A stretch of 44,924 bases of DNA from Actinomadura sp. 7K507 (GCF_004348425.1 NZ_SMKK01000049.1:1-44924); one strand, 5' to 3'; shown: positions 1-8,548, numbered from the stretch's first letter. The notes: generated by a model from the letters alone, not told the origin. Numbers and translations are program-made.

Positions 1-590
1 GGCGGGGGCTGGAGGACGGGCTGAGTGCGCGGGACAAGGCCAAGCTCGCGCTGCTGTCGGCCATGTACGGCGGCGGGACGGGGGAGGCGGTGCGGCTCCT
101 CGCCGTGCTGAAGAACCGGTTCCCCGACGCGTTCGGGTACGTGGAGGCCGCCGCGCGGGCGGGGGAGCGCGGGCATCTCGTCCGGTCCCGGCTGGGCCGC
201 ACCTGCCCGCCGCCGTCGGCCGGGTGGCGCGAGCTGACATCGGCCGGTGATGACGCGGCCTCGCAGCCGGGTCAGGGCACGGCGGCGCAGGCGCTGCGCA
301 GCCGGGGCCGCTTCACCCGCAACTTCGTCGTCCAGGCCACCGCCGCCGACTGGGCGCTCGCGCTGCTCGGCTCCCTGCGCCGTCGCCTCACCGCGCTCGG
401 CGGTCTGCCGCGTCTGGTGTTCTTCCAGCACGACGAGGTCATCGTGCATACCCCCGCCGAGCTGGCCGGGGACGTCGCCGCCGCAGTCCACGCCTCGGCG
501 GACGAGGCGGGAAGGCTGCTGTTCGGCGACACCCCGGTCGTGTTCCCCATGGAGATCGCGGTCGTGGAACGCTACGCCGACGCCAAGTAG
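1..590 (+). CDS. Family A DNA polymerase, C-terminal fragment (5' end outside window)
   Basis: The reading frame is open from position 3 and ends at the TAG at 588-590; the start lies upstream of the window. About 195 C-terminal residues are visible. They include KLALLSAMYGGGTGEA, the fingers/O-helix-proximal region of DNA polymerase I-type enzymes, and then RGRFTRNFVVQATAADWAL and the palm motif C FFQHDEVIVH, whose HDE holds a catalytic metal-binding acid. The residues between these blocks are shortened compared with E. coli Pol I, as in the actinobacterial 'bifunctional 3'-5' exonuclease/DNA polymerase' proteins, which are distinct from the main PolA. That subfamily assignment is an inference because the exonuclease half is not in view. 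The gene converges with the SGNH hydrolase and overlaps it by 19 bases at the 3' ends. Confidence 0.85.
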   Translation, partial: RGLEDGLSARDKAKLALLSAMYGGGTGEAVRLLAVLKNRFPDAFGYVEAAARAGERGHLVRSRLGRTCPPPSAGWRELTSAGDDAASQPGQGTAAQALRSRGRFTRNFVVQATAADWALALLGSLRRRLTALGGLPRLVFFQHDEVIVHTPAELAGDVAAAVHASADEAGRLLFGDTPVVFPMEIAVVERYADAK

Positions 591-1258
591 CCCGCCATGG
601 CCCGGATGGTGTTGGCGGCGGCGAAGGCGTGCCCCCGGGCGTTGAGGTGCAGCTGATCGCCGCTGTAGATGCCCGGGTCGGCGGCCACCGGATGGTCGGG
701 CGGGTTGACGACATGGCAGGCGCCGTGATCGGCTGCGATGTCGGCGGCCAGGGCATTCAGCTGCCGCGTCCGAGTCGACATCACCTCCCGGTAGCGGGGC
801 GGTCCGAGACCGGCGACCGTGATGTCCAGCAGCCCGATCGTCACGACGTCGGCCCCGGCGGCGCGGAACGCCGACACCATCGAGGCCAGCTCACGCCGTA
901 CCTCGTCCACGTCGAAGTGCCGGCGAAGCATGTCGTTGCCGCCGGCCACGACTATTGCCAGGTCGGGGCCGAACGCCAGGGCGGGCTCCAGTTGCTCGGC
1001 CGCGATCTGCGCGGCGACGAGGTCGCGGCGGCCGAGGTTGCGCGCGGTGAAGTCGGGCGCCACCGCGCGCAGGGCCTCCTCGACCCGGTCTGCCCACGAC
1101 ATGTCCCGGTAGCCGGGCACGGGTTCGCGGACGCCCGCCGCGACGCTGTCGCCGATCGTCACCATCCTCGTCCAGGGCGCGTCGGCCAGCAGCGCGGCCG
1201 CCTTGGCGGGGGATAGGACGGCCGGGTCCGTCCGCTCGGACAGGATCGTCTCGGTCAT
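572..1258 (-). CDS. SGNH/GDSL-family hydrolase (esterase)
   Basis: A 228-residue protein with the SGNH blocks in order: GDS (Ser38 is the presumed nucleophile in TIGDSVAAG), GGND in block III, and DQLH with the catalytic Asp/His near the C-terminus. I see no signal peptide, so it is probably cytoplasmic. Family members are esterases, lipases or acyl-hydrolases; the substrate cannot be told from sequence. The ATG at 1258 is preceded by GAGGAG at a good distance. It begins only 10 nt after the stop of the MFS exporter, so the two are almost certainly co-transcribed under the neighbouring TetR regulator. A role in modifying or detoxifying the compound exported by the MFS protein is an inference. 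A second protein of this family is encoded at 13812-14585. Confidence 0.85.
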   Translation of the reverse strand: MTETILSERTDPAVLSPAKAAALLADAPWTRMVTIGDSVAAGVREPVPGYRDMSWADRVEEALRAVAPDFTARNLGRRDLVAAQIAAEQLEPALAFGPDLAIVVAGGNDMLRRHFDVDEVRRELASMVSAFRAAGADVVTIGLLDITVAGLGPPRYREVMSTRTRQLNALAADIAADHGACHVVNPPDHPVAADPGIYSGDQLHLNARGHAFAAANTIRAMAGYLASA

Positions 1259-1268
1259 CGTGGTCTCC

Positions 1269-2651
1269 TCAGGATGTGCTGGGCCGGACGGTCAGCAGCA
1301 GCCCCGCGAGGGCCGCGCCGCCGGCGGCGAGGGTGCAGAACAGGTAGACGGCGGTGTAGTCGTCGTGCACCGCCTGGGCGGGCAGCAGCGCCGCCAGGGC
1401 CGCGATGCCGAGCGCGCCGCCGAGCTGGCGCGCCGTCGTGTTGAGGCCGGTGGCGCCGGCGAACCGCAGCGGGTCGACCGACAGCGCGGCGGCGGACGCG
1501 GTGCCGGTGCTGAGCATGCCCATCCCGGCCCCGACCAGGAGCCCGACCGGGAGCCAGAAGGTGAGGAAGTGCGGCTCGGCCGGAAGCGACGCGCACGCCC
1601 AGACACCGGAGGCGACCATGATGAGCGCGCCCCCGGCGACGGCGGGACGGACGCCGATGCGGCCGGTCAGGCGGCCCATGACGATCGCGGCCGCAGTCGC
1701 GGTGAACGCCCCGGGCGTCGAGGCGAGCCCCGCCTTGAGGATCGAGTAGTCCCACTGGGCGGTGAGGTAGAGGACGCCGAGCAGCAGCCATGAGTACAGG
1801 GCCGTCCCGTACAGGAACGAGGCGGCGTTGGCGAGGGCGAACTGGCGGCTGCGCCACAGTGAGATCTCCAGCGCGGGCACCGGGTGCCGCGCCGACCTCC
1901 ACAGTGTCACGGCGACCAGGACCGCGCCGCCGATCAGCAGGGTCAGCGTGCGGGTGTCCGTCCAGGTCCAGTCCTGGGTCTGGGTGACGCCGAGCGCGAT
2001 GCCGCCCACGCCGCCGCCGAGCAGGATCGTCCCGACCAGGTCGGGCAGCCGTCCGTCGCCGCTCCCGGTGCGGGGGAGGCGCAGCCCGCCCAGCACCATG
2101 GCCAGGCCGAACGGCACATTGATGATGAACAGCGACCGCCAGCCGAACTGGTCCACGAGGACCCCGCCCAGGCCGGGGCCGATGGCGGCGGCGAACGCTC
2201 CCGCCGCGCTCCACAGCCCGATGGCGCTCGCGCGCCGTTCGGCGGGCGTGTCGCGCAGGAGCAGCGCGAGCGAGGCGGGGATCATCGCGGCCGCGGCGGC
2301 GCCCTGCACCGCGCGCGTCGTCAGCAGGACGGGCAGGTTCGGCGCGATCGCGCAGGCCAGCGAGGCGAGCGTGAACAGCCCGACGCCCCACTGGTACAGC
2401 ACGCGCCGGCCGACCAGGTCGGCGAGCCGCCCGGCCGGGGCGAGCAGTGCCGCGAACAGCACCGCGTACAGGGTGATCATCCAGGTGAGCCCGGAGAGCG
2501 AGGCCCCCGGGAAGTCGGCGCGCAGGTCGGGGACGGCCAGGTTGACGACGGTGGCGTCGAGCATCGCCAGGAACGTCGCCCCGGCGGCCAGCCAGGGCAC
2601 GTCGCGCCGCGCGGTGGCGGCGGGCGGCGCCGCGGTGGTCTCGGCGGTCAT
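1269..2651 (-). CDS. MFS drug-efflux transporter (DHA2/EmrB-QacA type)
   Basis: A 460-residue polytopic membrane protein, the length expected for a 12-14-helix major facilitator. The first helix carries the LDATVVNLAVPDLRAD pattern typical of the DHA2 (EmrB/QacA) drug:proton antiporters, followed by a LADLVGRRVLYQWG loop-2 signature between helices 2 and 3. I place the start at the ATG at 2651, preceded by TTGGAGAGG; the frame stays open further upstream, but that would run into the operator region. The exported compound is unknown. It heads a two-gene operon with the SGNH hydrolase and is divergent from a TetR regulator, the usual arrangement of a ligand-inducible efflux pump. An operator-like palindrome lies at 2676-2687, within the leader. 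Confidence 0.88.
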   Translation of the reverse strand: MTAETTAAPPAATARRDVPWLAAGATFLAMLDATVVNLAVPDLRADFPGASLSGLTWMITLYAVLFAALLAPAGRLADLVGRRVLYQWGVGLFTLASLACAIAPNLPVLLTTRAVQGAAAAAMIPASLALLLRDTPAERRASAIGLWSAAGAFAAAIGPGLGGVLVDQFGWRSLFIINVPFGLAMVLGGLRLPRTGSGDGRLPDLVGTILLGGGVGGIALGVTQTQDWTWTDTRTLTLLIGGAVLVAVTLWRSARHPVPALEISLWRSRQFALANAASFLYGTALYSWLLLGVLYLTAQWDYSILKAGLASTPGAFTATAAAIVMGRLTGRIGVRPAVAGGALIMVASGVWACASLPAEPHFLTFWLPVGLLVGAGMGMLSTGTASAAALSVDPLRFAGATGLNTTARQLGGALGIAALAALLPAQAVHDDYTAVYLFCTLAAGGAALAGLLLTVRPSTS

Positions 2652-2675
2652 ACGGAGCCTCTCCAAGGAAAATAA

Positions 2676-2687
2676 ACGAACGGTCGT
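2676..2687. promoter_or_regulatory. TetR-type operator, copy 1
   Basis: ACGAACGGTCGT is an imperfect palindrome, ACGA-N-CG-N-TCGT, 25 nt upstream of the MFS start codon and downstream of a possible minus-strand -35 (TTGACG, complement of 2712-2717). The same 12-base core recurs at 2741-2752, 65 bases away. Confidence 0.7.
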
Positions 2688-2730
2688 ACACTCTTTGGTG
2701 CAGACCTCGCCCGTCAAGGGGGTTGCCGCA

Positions 2731-2759
2731 TTGACTTTGCACGAACGGTCGTGCAGATT
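2731..2759 (+). promoter_or_regulatory. Promoter of the TetR gene
   Basis: TTGACT (2731-2736), a 17-nt spacer and CAGATT (2754-2759). The start GTG at 2767 lies 7 nt after the -10, so the transcript is probably leaderless; no Shine-Dalgarno is visible. Confidence 0.6.
2739..2754. promoter_or_regulatory. TetR-type operator, copy 2
   Basis: GCACGAACGGTCGTGC has the same core as copy 1 plus two more symmetric base pairs on each side. It occupies the spacer between a plus-strand -35 (TTGACT, 2731-2736) and -10-like CAGATT (2754-2759). A bound repressor would therefore block the regulator's own promoter. Confidence 0.75.
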
Positions 2760-2766
2760 AGTTGGC

Positions 2767-3381
2767 GTGAGCACCGACGGGCGGGTTCTCAAGGGTGAGC
2801 AGACACGCCAGGCCATCCTCGGCCGCGCCGCCGACATCGCGTCGGCGGAGGGGCTGGAGGGCCTGTCGATCGGCCGGCTCGCCACCGAGCTGCGGATCAG
2901 CAAGAGCGGCGTCTTCACGCACTTCGGATCCAAGGAGGAACTGCAGCTCGCGACCGTCGCCAAGGCCGTCGACGTCTACCGCGAGCACGTCATCGAGCCC
3001 GCCCTCGCCGTCCCCCGAGGCTTCGGGCGCGTCCGGGCGCTGCTGGACGCCTGGCGGCGCTACCAGCGCCAACCCGTCTTCCCCGGCGGTTGCTTCTTCG
3101 ACTCCACGATGGCCGAGTTCGACGCCCGCCCGGGGCGCGTCCGCGACGCCATCGCGTCCTCACAACGCGACTGGCGGGACTTCCTGGAGCGCTGCCTGCG
3201 CCAGGCCCGGGAGCACGGTGAAATCGACGCGGCCACCGACGTCGCCCAGCTCGCGTTCGAGCTGGACGCCGTCTGCCGCGGCGGCTCAACGCAGGCACGC
3301 CTCCACGACGACCCGTCCTTCTACGATCGCGCCGCCCACGCCATGAGCACCCGTCTGGACGCGGTAACGACCGCCCGGTGA
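2767..3381 (+). CDS. TetR/AcrR-family transcriptional regulator
   Basis: A 204-residue protein. The N-terminal TetR helix-turn-helix spans about residues 8-55 (GEQTRQAILGRAADIASAEG through SIGRLATELRISKSGVFTHF). The C-terminal part includes QPVFPGGCFFDSTMAEFDARPG, typical of the TetR_C_16/YcdC-like ligand domains. The GTG at 2767 was chosen because translation then begins just before the HTH and 7 nt after a good -10 box; the frame stays open upstream only through the MFS antisense. It is divergent from the MFS/SGNH operon, and both promoters carry the same operator core, so it very likely represses both itself and the exporter. The ligand is unknown. Confidence 0.88.
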   Translation: MSTDGRVLKGEQTRQAILGRAADIASAEGLEGLSIGRLATELRISKSGVFTHFGSKEELQLATVAKAVDVYREHVIEPALAVPRGFGRVRALLDAWRRYQRQPVFPGGCFFDSTMAEFDARPGRVRDAIASSQRDWRDFLERCLRQAREHGEIDAATDVAQLAFELDAVCRGGSTQARLHDDPSFYDRAAHAMSTRLDAVTTAR

Positions 3382-3546
3382 TGCAGTATGCCGGCCGCCT
3401 GACTCAGGATTCGTCGGCGGGCGGGTCGTCGTCGGCGACGGTCAGGTCCAGGAGGGACGGCTCCGTAGTGATCGAGGCACCTGCATCCGGTCCCGAGGTC
3501 GGACGGCACGATCGCGGCGGCGAGCCGGATCCCTCAGGGCGGGTTC

Positions 3547-4809
3547 TCAGGCGGAGGGTGTGTAGGACGGGCGGGTGTTGAGGGTTTCGACGTCGGAGAA
3601 CGACGTCTGGCGGTAGGCGCCGGCGATGGTGTTCAGCTCGGTCGGCGCCAGGACGTCCTCGATGGCGTCGAAGCCCTCCGGTGCGCGTTCGCTGACGGTC
3701 TGCAGGATGCGGTCGGCGGGCATGTCGCGGCAGGCCAGCACGATGCGGTTGACCGTCTCGCGGCGTTCCCGCTCGTAGGCGAGCAGCCCGGCGCCGGGAT
3801 CGGCGGCCTTGACCAGCTCGTGCGCCAGGACGCGGGCGTCGAGGACGGCCTGCGAGCCGCCGTTGGAACCGATCGGGTACATCGGGTGGGCGGCGTCGCC
3901 GAGCAGGGTCACCCGGCCGGACGTCCAGCGGTCGAGGGGGTCCCGGTCGACCATCGGGTACTCCAGGATCTCCGCCGTGGCGGACAGCATCGCCGGGATG
4001 TCCAGCCAGTCGAACGTCCAGTCCGCGAAGTAGGGGAGGACGTCCTCCAGGCGGCCCGTCCGGTTCCAGTCGGCGGTGTCGTCGAGCTGGTCGTCGGCGA
4101 GCTTCACCTCCGCGACCCAGTTCAGGAGCGCTTTGCCCCGCCGCTCGGCGCGCATGGAGATCGGGTAGGCGACCATCTTGGACGCGGCGTTGCTGCCCGC
4201 GATCGCGAGAGTCCGGCCGTTCAGGAACGGCTCGCCCTCGGTGACGCCGCGCCACATCCTGATGCCGTTCCACAGCGGCGCCGACTCGCCCGGGTGGAGC
4301 TGCGCCCGGACGGCGGAGTGCAGCCCGTCGGCGCCGATCAGCACGTCGGCCGTGACGGTGCCGGCGGTGCCGGACGCGCGGTCGAGCAGGCGCGCCCGCA
4401 CCTGCGTCCCGTCCTGCTCGAAGCCCTCGAAGACGGTCCCGGTGCGGACGGCGTCCTTGCCGAGCCGCGCCAGGACCGCGTCGAGCAGCGCCATCTGCAG
4501 CTCTCCGCGGTGGATCGAGTACTGCGGCCAGTGGTAGCCGAGCGCCCGTCCCCGCGGCTCGGCCCAGATCCGGCCGCCGTACCGGTCGAAATGCACCGTC
4601 TGGGCGGTCGGGATGCCGATCTCGGCCAGTTCGTCGCCGAGCCCGAGTTCGGTGAGCTCCCGGACGGCGTGGGGAAGCAGGTTGATGCCGACGCCGAGCG
4701 GCCGCAGCTGGACGGCGGAGTCGACGACGAGCGCCTCGACACCGGCCTCACGCAGGCTCAGCGCGGTGGTGAGCCCGCCGATCCCCGCACCAACGATGAG
4801 TACGCGCAT
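3547..4809 (-). CDS. FAD-dependent monooxygenase, PhzS-like flavin oxidoreductase
   Basis: A 420-residue class A flavoprotein hydroxylase. It shows the GxGxxG dinucleotide motif at the very N-terminus (VLIVGAGIGGL), the DG motif (LIGADGLHSAVR) and the GD motif (LLGDAAHPMYPIGSNGG). LRPLGVGINLLPHAVREL and PQYSIHRGELQM resemble the group that includes 5-methylphenazine-1-carboxylate monooxygenase PhzS. Such enzymes use NAD(P)H and O2 to hydroxylate an aromatic or heteroaromatic ring. The ATG at 4809 follows GGGAGG and immediately precedes the Rossmann strand. It is the last gene of an ABC importer operon, so its substrate is probably what the importer brings in (inference). There are no phenazine biosynthesis genes nearby, so I do not call it phzS. 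Confidence 0.85.
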   Translation of the reverse strand: MRVLIVGAGIGGLTTALSLREAGVEALVVDSAVQLRPLGVGINLLPHAVRELTELGLGDELAEIGIPTAQTVHFDRYGGRIWAEPRGRALGYHWPQYSIHRGELQMALLDAVLARLGKDAVRTGTVFEGFEQDGTQVRARLLDRASGTAGTVTADVLIGADGLHSAVRAQLHPGESAPLWNGIRMWRGVTEGEPFLNGRTLAIAGSNAASKMVAYPISMRAERRGKALLNWVAEVKLADDQLDDTADWNRTGRLEDVLPYFADWTFDWLDIPAMLSATAEILEYPMVDRDPLDRWTSGRVTLLGDAAHPMYPIGSNGGSQAVLDARVLAHELVKAADPGAGLLAYERERRETVNRIVLACRDMPADRILQTVSERAPEGFDAIEDVLAPTELNTIAGAYRQTSFSDVETLNTRPSYTPSA

Positions 4810-4922
4810 GAATCGCCTCCCGTTCGTCCCGGGCAGGCGGGGCCGGTGTGGCGGCGGCCCCGTCCGCCCCGGACTCGTTCCCGTTCGCCGCTCATGGCGG
4901 CGGTCTTCAGTGAGTGGGTGCT

Positions 4923-5780
4923 TCAGTGAGCGGGCTTGGCGCCCTTGCCCACGCCGGACTCCTTCAGCTTCTCCGGCTCCTGGTCCTCCGCCTCGGACCG
5001 TTCGGCGGCGGGCGCCGCGCCGGGCACCTTCGCGCCGCCGCGGACGAGCCGGCCGACCTCGGCCCGGAGCTGCACGAACTCGGGCAGCCCGCGGGTGTCG
5101 ATCTGGTCGCGGACGGACGGCAGCCCGACGGGCAGGTCCGCGTGCACCCGGGCGGGTGAGCGGTTCAGCACGACCACCCGGTCGCCGACGTAGACGCTCT
5201 CGTCGATGTCGTGGGTGACCAGCAGGATCGTTATCTTCTGGGTGCGGTGCACCTCCAGGACGAGATCCTCCAGGTCCTCCCGGGTCTGCGCGTCGACGGA
5301 ACCGAACGGCTCGTCCATCAGCATCAGCGAGGGGCGGTAGGCCAGCGCCCGGGCGATCGACACGCGCTGCTGCATGCCGCCGGACAGCTGCCACGGGTAC
5401 TTGCGGCCCGCGTCGTGCAGGCCGACGGATTCCAGTGCCTCCTCCGCGGCGGCGCGCCGCTGCGAGCGCGACTTCCCGCGCCGGCGCAGCGGCAGCGCGA
5501 CGTTGTCGCGGACGCTCAGCCAGGGGAACAGCGACCGGCTGTAGTCCTGGAAGACCACCGCGAGGTCGTCGGGCACGCCGTTGATCGGCTTCCCGTCCAG
5601 GGTGAGCGTCCCGCCGGTCGGGCGGATCAGCCCGGCGATGCAGCGCAGCAGGGTGGACTTGCCGCAGCCGGACGGGCCGACGATGCTGACGAGTTGCCCG
5701 TCCGGGACGGTGAGGTCGAGCCCGTCGATGGCCCGGTGGCCGTCGCCGTAGGAGTGCGTGAGGCCGGTTATCTGAAGCAT
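4923..5780 (-). CDS. ABC importer ATPase (SsuB/TauB/NrtD type)
   Basis: A 285-residue ATP-binding subunit with all motifs intact: Walker A GPSGCGKST, Q-loop VVFQDYSRSLFPW, signature LSGGMQQR, Walker B LMLMDEPFG and switch histidine VTHD. The Q-loop with FPW and the overall pattern are typical of the nitrate/sulfonate/taurine importer family. The C-terminal ~40 residues are charged, Ala/Glu/Lys-rich and probably disordered. ATG at 5780 and GTG at 5783 are adjacent; I use the ATG. It lies 52 nt downstream of permease 2 and 113 nt upstream of the monooxygenase in the same operon. It powers the two TM subunits encoded just upstream. Confidence 0.92.
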   Translation of the reverse strand: MLQITGLTHSYGDGHRAIDGLDLTVPDGQLVSIVGPSGCGKSTLLRCIAGLIRPTGGTLTLDGKPINGVPDDLAVVFQDYSRSLFPWLSVRDNVALPLRRRGKSRSQRRAAAEEALESVGLHDAGRKYPWQLSGGMQQRVSIARALAYRPSLMLMDEPFGSVDAQTREDLEDLVLEVHRTQKITILLVTHDIDESVYVGDRVVVLNRSPARVHADLPVGLPSVRDQIDTRGLPEFVQLRAEVGRLVRGGAKVPGAAPAAERSEAEDQEPEKLKESGVGKGAKPAH

Positions 5781-5832
5781 CACGGCCGCCTTTTCTGTGT
5801 GTGCGTTCTGAGGGTCAGCATGAGGGTCATCG

Positions 5833-6636
5833 TCAGTTCGCGAGCCTCTGCGCGCCGATGTGCCAGGCCAGCAGGCGGCGTTCCAGGAGCATGAACACGG
5901 CGTTGAACAGGAAGCCGAGGATGCCCAGCATGACGATGCCGGCCCACATCCGGGGCAGTTCGAACGCGCGCTGGGCGCCGATGAGCTCGGAGCCGATGCC
6001 CGCGGTGCTGCCGAACAGCTCCGAGATGACCATGAGGATCAGCGCGAACGACAGCGCCACCCGCAGCCCCGCGAAGATCTTCGGCGCCGCTCCCGGGAGG
6101 ATGATCGTCACCAGCCGGCGCAGCCGGCCGATGCCGAACACCCTGGCGGTCTCCAGCTGCAGGGTGTCCACGGTGCGGACGCCGTCGCAGGTGTTGAGCA
6201 GCACCGGCCACACCACGCCGAACGCGATCGTGACGACCTGCATCGTCGTGCCGAGCTGGAAGACGATGATGAAGAAGGGCAGCAGGGTCGGCGGCGGTAC
6301 GGCGCGGAGGAACTCCAGCACCGGTGACGCCATGTCGTACAGGGTCTGGGACCGTCCGATGGCCGCGCCCACCACGACGCCGACGGCGCCCGCGGAGGCC
6401 CACCCGATGAACAGGTGGCTCAGGCTGGTGGAGAAGTCGTCCGTGGCGTTGTCCGTGAGGAACAAGCTGGACGCGGGTCCCGAGAACCAGAGTTCGTGCA
6501 GCGCCTTGACGATCGTGGTGGGCGGCGGGAAGTAGGTCTCGTTCACCGCACGGGTGATCAGCTCCCACAGCACGACGAAGAGGACGACCAGCCAGGCGCG
6601 CTCGATGAACCCTCGCAGGGCTTTCAGGGCCCTCAT
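5833..6636 (-). CDS. ABC importer permease 2 (SsuC/TauC type)
   Basis: A 267-residue BPD_transp_1 membrane protein with about six helices. The cytoplasmic EAA loop that contacts the ATPase is seen in ARVFGIGRLRRLVTIILPGAAPKIFAGLR. The ATG at 6636 overlaps the TGA of permease 1 as ATGA, implying translational coupling. Two different permeases encoded back to back imply a heterodimeric channel, less common than the homodimer of SsuC or TauC. Confidence 0.9.
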   Translation of the reverse strand: MRALKALRGFIERAWLVVLFVVLWELITRAVNETYFPPPTTIVKALHELWFSGPASSLFLTDNATDDFSTSLSHLFIGWASAGAVGVVVGAAIGRSQTLYDMASPVLEFLRAVPPPTLLPFFIIVFQLGTTMQVVTIAFGVVWPVLLNTCDGVRTVDTLQLETARVFGIGRLRRLVTIILPGAAPKIFAGLRVALSFALILMVISELFGSTAGIGSELIGAQRAFELPRMWAGIVMLGILGFLFNAVFMLLERRLLAWHIGAQRLAN

Positions 6637-7409
6637 GCGATCCCCTCCACGCGGGCGCTGTGCCAGCGGAACGCCACCCGTTCTAGCCCGAGAAGCGCCA
6701 GGTTGGCCAGTAGCCCGAGGACACCGGCCCAGACGGCCCCGGCCAGGAGCAGGTCGGTCCGGCCGCCGCCGGCCTGGGTGGAGCTGAGGTAGATTCCCAC
6801 GCCGTTGACCCCTCCGGCCAACAGCTCGGTGCTGACCACGACGATGAGGGCGACGGACGCGGCGATGCGGACGCCGGTGGTGATGAACGGCGCGGCGCTC
6901 GGGAGCGAGACGCGCCACAGCACCGACGGCGTCCCGAATCCGAAGGCGCGCAGGCTCTCCTTGGCGACCGGGTCGACGTCGCGAAGCGCGTACAGGGTGT
7001 TGATCAAGATCGGCCACAGGCAGGCGTAGAAGATCAGGGACATCTTCATCTGCGTGGGGTCGGCGAACAGGATGATGGCGAGCGGGATCAGCGCGACCGA
7101 GGGGATGGGGCGCAGCAGTTCGACCAGCGCGCGGGCGGCGGTGCCCAGCAGCGGGACCGAGCCGAGCAGGACGCCCAGCGGGACCGCCACGAGCACCGCC
7201 AGCGCGAGCCCCCCGAACCACGCCTGCAGCGTGGCTCCGACGTCGAGGAGAAAGTCCTGGTCGACGGCCAGTTTCGCGGCCTCCCCCAAAACGGTCGACG
7301 CCGGGGGCAGGGCGGTCTCGTCGATGAGGCCTGCACGGCTTACGACCTCGAGGACGGCGACCACCCCGGCAGCCCCGGCGGCGCCCAAAGCGATGCGGCG
7401 AAAATTCAT
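6633..7409 (-). CDS. ABC importer permease 1 (SsuC/TauC type)
   Basis: A 258-residue inner-membrane permease of the binding-protein-dependent transport family with about six helices. The EAA loop reads KESLRAFGFGTPSVLWRVSLPSA. Its ATG at 7409 overlaps the stop of the binding-protein gene by 4 bases, and its own stop overlaps permease 2, so binding protein, permease 1 and permease 2 are a coupled translational unit. The sequence is clearly different from permease 2, so this is an old duplication rather than a recent one. Confidence 0.9.
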   Translation of the reverse strand: MNFRRIALGAAGAAGVVAVLEVVSRAGLIDETALPPASTVLGEAAKLAVDQDFLLDVGATLQAWFGGLALAVLVAVPLGVLLGSVPLLGTAARALVELLRPIPSVALIPLAIILFADPTQMKMSLIFYACLWPILINTLYALRDVDPVAKESLRAFGFGTPSVLWRVSLPSAAPFITTGVRIAASVALIVVVSTELLAGGVNGVGIYLSSTQAGGGRTDLLLAGAVWAGVLGLLANLALLGLERVAFRWHSARVEGIA

Positions 7410-8392
7410 GCGGCGGAGTCGGCGATGAACTGCTTGACGTCGATCTTCTTCTCGATGTACTCGAACTCGAGCATCAGGTCCGCCACGCGCTGGAGGCGGG
7501 TGGCGCTCAGCGTCGTCGGGAACGTGCCGTAGCTCATGGTCGAGGCGACCTTGGCGTCGATGCCCTTGGCGAAGGTCGGCAGGGTGTCCTGCACGAGCTT
7601 GCGGTCGGCGGCCATGCCCTGGGCCTTCTGCATCGCGCGCTGGAAGGCGGCGGACGTCTTCGGGTTCTCCTTGATGAACTCCTCGGTGGCGGCGTAGCCG
7701 GCGATCGGGAAGTCGGCGGTCGGGCCGCTGGACAGGTCGGCGACCATGCGGGCGCCCATCGACTGCTCCATCTGGGTACCGAACGGCTCGATCGCCTGGA
7801 CGGCCTCAACGCTCTTGGACTTCAGGCCCTGCTCCATGTTGGGCGGGGGGATCTCGACGAAGTTGTCGTCCTCGTCGAACTCCACGTTCACGGGCTTGGC
7901 GGCGGCGCGGACCAGCAGCGTGCTGATGTTGCGGCGGGTGTTGACGCCGATCTTCTTGCCCTTGAGGTCCGCGACCGTCTGGTACGGGGAGTCCTTGCGC
8001 ACCATCAGGGTGTGCGACTTCGAGGCGCTCTGGAAGCCCTCGGCGACGATCTTCGGCTTGAAGCCGGGGTCCTTGATGCCGGCGGTGAACAGCGACACGT
8101 AGTTGCCGAAGCTGAAGTGCAGCCGGCCGCTCTTCAGCAGCGGGATACCGGCGGCGCCACCCTGGATGACCTGCGTCTTCACGTTCAGGCCCTCGGCCTT
8201 GAACAGGCCCTTGTCGATGGCGATCTGGATGGGGACGGTGTCGGCGATCGTCATCGTGCCGAGGGTGATATCGGACTTCTCCAGGCCGTTGGCCGAGGTA
8301 CCGTCCTCGGAGTCGCCGCAGGCGACGCCGGTCAGCCCGAGCACGATGGCGAGCGCGCCGCCGATGACTGTGCGGCGGTGGGAAGCAGACAT
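7406..8392 (-). CDS. ABC importer substrate-binding lipoprotein (NMT1/SsuA-like)
   Basis: A 328-residue protein with a lipoprotein signal peptide: basic MSASHRR, hydrophobic core, then lipobox LTGVAC with the lipidated Cys followed by GDSEDG. The mature part has the NMT1/SsuA-type periplasmic-binding fold: DKGLFKAEGLNVKTQVIQGG near the N-terminus, then VADLKGKKIGVNTRRN. This family binds sulfonates, taurine, nitrate, pyrimidine precursors or aromatic acids, so the ligand cannot be assigned from sequence. The ATG at 8392 follows GGAG at 8 nt. It is the first gene of the importer-monooxygenase operon, and its leader contains the inverted repeat at 8424-8442. Confidence 0.9.
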   Translation of the reverse strand: MSASHRRTVIGGALAIVLGLTGVACGDSEDGTSANGLEKSDITLGTMTIADTVPIQIAIDKGLFKAEGLNVKTQVIQGGAAGIPLLKSGRLHFSFGNYVSLFTAGIKDPGFKPKIVAEGFQSASKSHTLMVRKDSPYQTVADLKGKKIGVNTRRNISTLLVRAAAKPVNVEFDEDDNFVEIPPPNMEQGLKSKSVEAVQAIEPFGTQMEQSMGARMVADLSSGPTADFPIAGYAATEEFIKENPKTSAAFQRAMQKAQGMAADRKLVQDTLPTFAKGIDAKVASTMSYGTFPTTLSATRLQRVADLMLEFEYIEKKIDVKQFIADSAA

Positions 8393-8423
8393 GAACAACG
8401 CTCCAGTTTGCGGGGGAAGCTGG

Positions 8424-8442
8424 TTGAAAGCTGATCTTTCAA
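8424..8442. repeat. Inverted repeat in the leader of the importer operon
   Basis: TTGAAAG-N5-CTTTCAA, a perfect 7-bp dyad with the last base 32 nt upstream of the binding-protein ATG. It could be a regulator's operator or an RNA hairpin in the 5' leader. No regulator gene adjoins it. Confidence 0.55.
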
Positions 8443-8548
8443 CGAGGCGGGAGCGTAGCGCACCCCGGGCGCGCCATGGGCGAGATGCCAGCTTTACGTG
8501 CACTTATGTGAACACTCATGAACAAGCTGTGACATTTCTATCTCCTGC

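Noticed and set aside
3547..4809. Phenazine biosynthesis gene phzS
   Set aside because: The resemblance is to the family; no phz genes are nearby and the gene is in an importer operon.
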